In this document: positions 63,328 through 64,000 of the stretch, piece after piece
Position numbering within the stretch: position 1 is the first letter of the stretch
Layout of the letters: every line of letters starts with the position of its first letter
From: Leptothrix sp. (in: b-proteobacteria)
GTDB taxonomy: Bacteria; Pseudomonadota; Gammaproteobacteria; Burkholderiales; Burkholderiaceae_C
DNA: 64,000 bases
Reading direction: 5' to 3'
Assembly: GCA_013822685.1 (NCBI GenBank)
Contig: PNKV01000008.1
Coordinates: 109,221 to 173,220 of the forward strand
Made by a program: the position numbers and the translations under genes
Notes under the pieces: generated by a model
What the model was told of the DNA's origin: nothing
Database searches by the model: none
What the model saw: only the letters and a program-made list of their open reading frames with translations

Positions 63328-64000
63328 TTACATGCCCATGCCCATGCCGCCCATGCCGCCCATGTCGTGGCCGCCGCCGCCAGCAGGTGCTTCATCCTTG
63401 GGGGAGTCGGCAATCATGCACTCGGTGGTCAGCAGCAGCGCGGCCACAGAGGCAGCGTTTTGCAGGGCCGTGCGGGTGACCTTCGTGGGATCCAGGATGC
63501 CCATTTCGATCATGTCGCCATACGTGTCGTTGGCGGCGTTGAAACCGTAGGTGCCCTTGCCAGCCAGCACGGCGTTGATCACGACCGAAGGCTCGCCACC
63601 GGCGTTGGCCACGATTTCACGCAAAGGTGCTTCGACAGCACGCAGGATCAGCTTGATGCCTGCGTCCTGGTCAGCGTTGTCACCAGTGATGGTGCCAGCA
63701 GCCTGACGGGCGCGCAGCAGTGCCACGCCGCCACCAGCCACGATGCCTTCTTCAACGGCAGCGCGCGTAGCGTGCAACGCGTCTTCCACGCGGGCCTTCT
63801 TTTCCTTCATTTCGACTTCGGTGGCAGCGCCAACCTTGATCACGGCCACGCCGCCGGCCAGCTTGGCCACGCGTTCTTGCAGCTTCTCACGGTCGTAGTC
63901 GGACGTGGCTTCTTCGATCTGCACGCGCACTTGCTTGACGCGGGCTTCGATGTCGCCAGCTTCGCCAGCACCGTCGATGATGATGGTGTTTTCCTTGCCG
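63328..64000 (-). CDS. groEL: Chaperonin GroEL, C-terminal part (runs off right edge)
   Basis: The last 223 codons of the 60-kDa chaperonin. The visible part runs from [20 protein letters not shown] (apical/intermediate region) through [38 protein letters not shown] and [17 protein letters not shown] to the Gly-Gly-Met repeat tail ([10 protein letters not shown]). The tail is typical of GroEL chains that close the cavity floor. The 5' part and groES lie beyond the window. Confidence 0.98.
   Translation of the reverse strand, partial: GKENTIIIDGAGEAGDIEARVKQVRVQIEEATSDYDREKLQERVAKLAGGVAVIKVGAATEVEMKEKKARVEDALHATRAAVEEGIVAGGGVALLRARQAAGTITGDNADQDAGIKLILRAVEAPLREIVANAGGEPSVVINAVLAGKGTYGFNAANDTYGDMIEMGILDPTKVTRTALQNAASVAALLLTTECMIADSPKDEAPAGGGGHDMGGMGGMGMGM

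Noticed and set aside
63336..63366. Tandem CATGCCGCC-type repeat near the right end
   Set aside because: It is simply the coding sequence of the Gly-Gly-Met tail of GroEL, not an independent repeat element.

Overview
The window looks like a chromosome segment of a Gram-negative betaproteobacterium of the order Burkholderiales, probably near the Aquabacterium/Rubrivivax/Leptothrix or Comamonadaceae groups. The basis is high G+C, the EpsF/EpsG/exosortase-B exopolysaccharide gene set, a PEP-CTERM protein, a Che cluster with cheD, outer-membrane beta-barrels and the style of the housekeeping proteins. This is inference from protein character; no database search was possible.

Bases 1 to about 39,600 are one large exopolysaccharide (EPS) and protein-sorting locus. 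The left part holds two exosortase-B-type genes (one cut by the window edge), an EpsI gene, a GDP-fucose synthase, a WecG-type transferase, six further glycosyltransferases, a Wzx flippase, two intact acyltransferases and one collapsed acyltransferase. The middle part (about 15.3-22.5 kb) has two exported TIM-barrel glycoside hydrolases, a Wzy/O-antigen-ligase-type membrane protein, and the chain-length pair EpsF/EpsG. A membrane-anchored copper-radical oxidase of the glyoxal oxidase/GlxA type follows. From 32.4 kb down to 24.4 kb an apparent eight-gene minus-strand operon makes dTDP-L-rhamnose (rfbB, rfbD, rfbA, rfbC). It then adds a flippase-like membrane protein, a HAD-UbiA fusion, and DprE1- and DprE2-like enzymes, which together resemble the mycobacterial route to polyprenyl-phosphate-D-arabinofuranose. 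On the plus strand follow a sugar nucleotidyltransferase, a UDP-sugar 4-epimerase, an exported DUF1800/DUF1501 pair, and UDP-glucose dehydrogenase.

Bases 39.6-46.8 kb hold an envelope-stress-type two-component operon (CpxP/Spy-like protein, OmpR-type regulator, histidine kinase) with a CpxR-like box upstream, a methyl-accepting chemotaxis protein, a DUF1345 membrane protein, a small unknown gene and a PQQ-type sugar dehydrogenase. Bases 46.8-49.7 kb hold a tight minus-strand operon of a stand-alone J-domain protein followed by three proteins I do not recognise, with a striking hairpin/palindrome just before its start. A PEP-CTERM protein gene (49.8-50.6 kb) is a likely substrate for the exosortases.

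Bases 50.8-57.4 kb are mostly housekeeping: tRNA-Ser(CGA) just downstream of serS, then ispH, fkpB, radC, and a Smr-domain protein. They also include an overlapping trio of GGDEF diguanylate cyclase, MinD/FlhG-type ATPase and truncated haemoglobin. Bases 57.5-60.2 kb carry cheR-cheD-cheB. The right end has a patatin/beta-barrel (PlpD-like) protein, a small outer-membrane barrel, and the 3' part of groEL running off the edge. I found no insertion sequences, CRISPR arrays, integrases or rRNA.

Working together, the left 40 kb would build nucleotide sugars and lipid-linked sugars, assemble and flip repeat units, polymerise them under EpsF/EpsG control, and modify or trim the polymer outside the membrane. 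Exosortases may attach PEP-CTERM proteins to the same surface layer. The initiating sugar-phosphate transferase, an outer-membrane exporter, gmd, and the PrsK/PrsR regulators are not in the window and may lie to the left.
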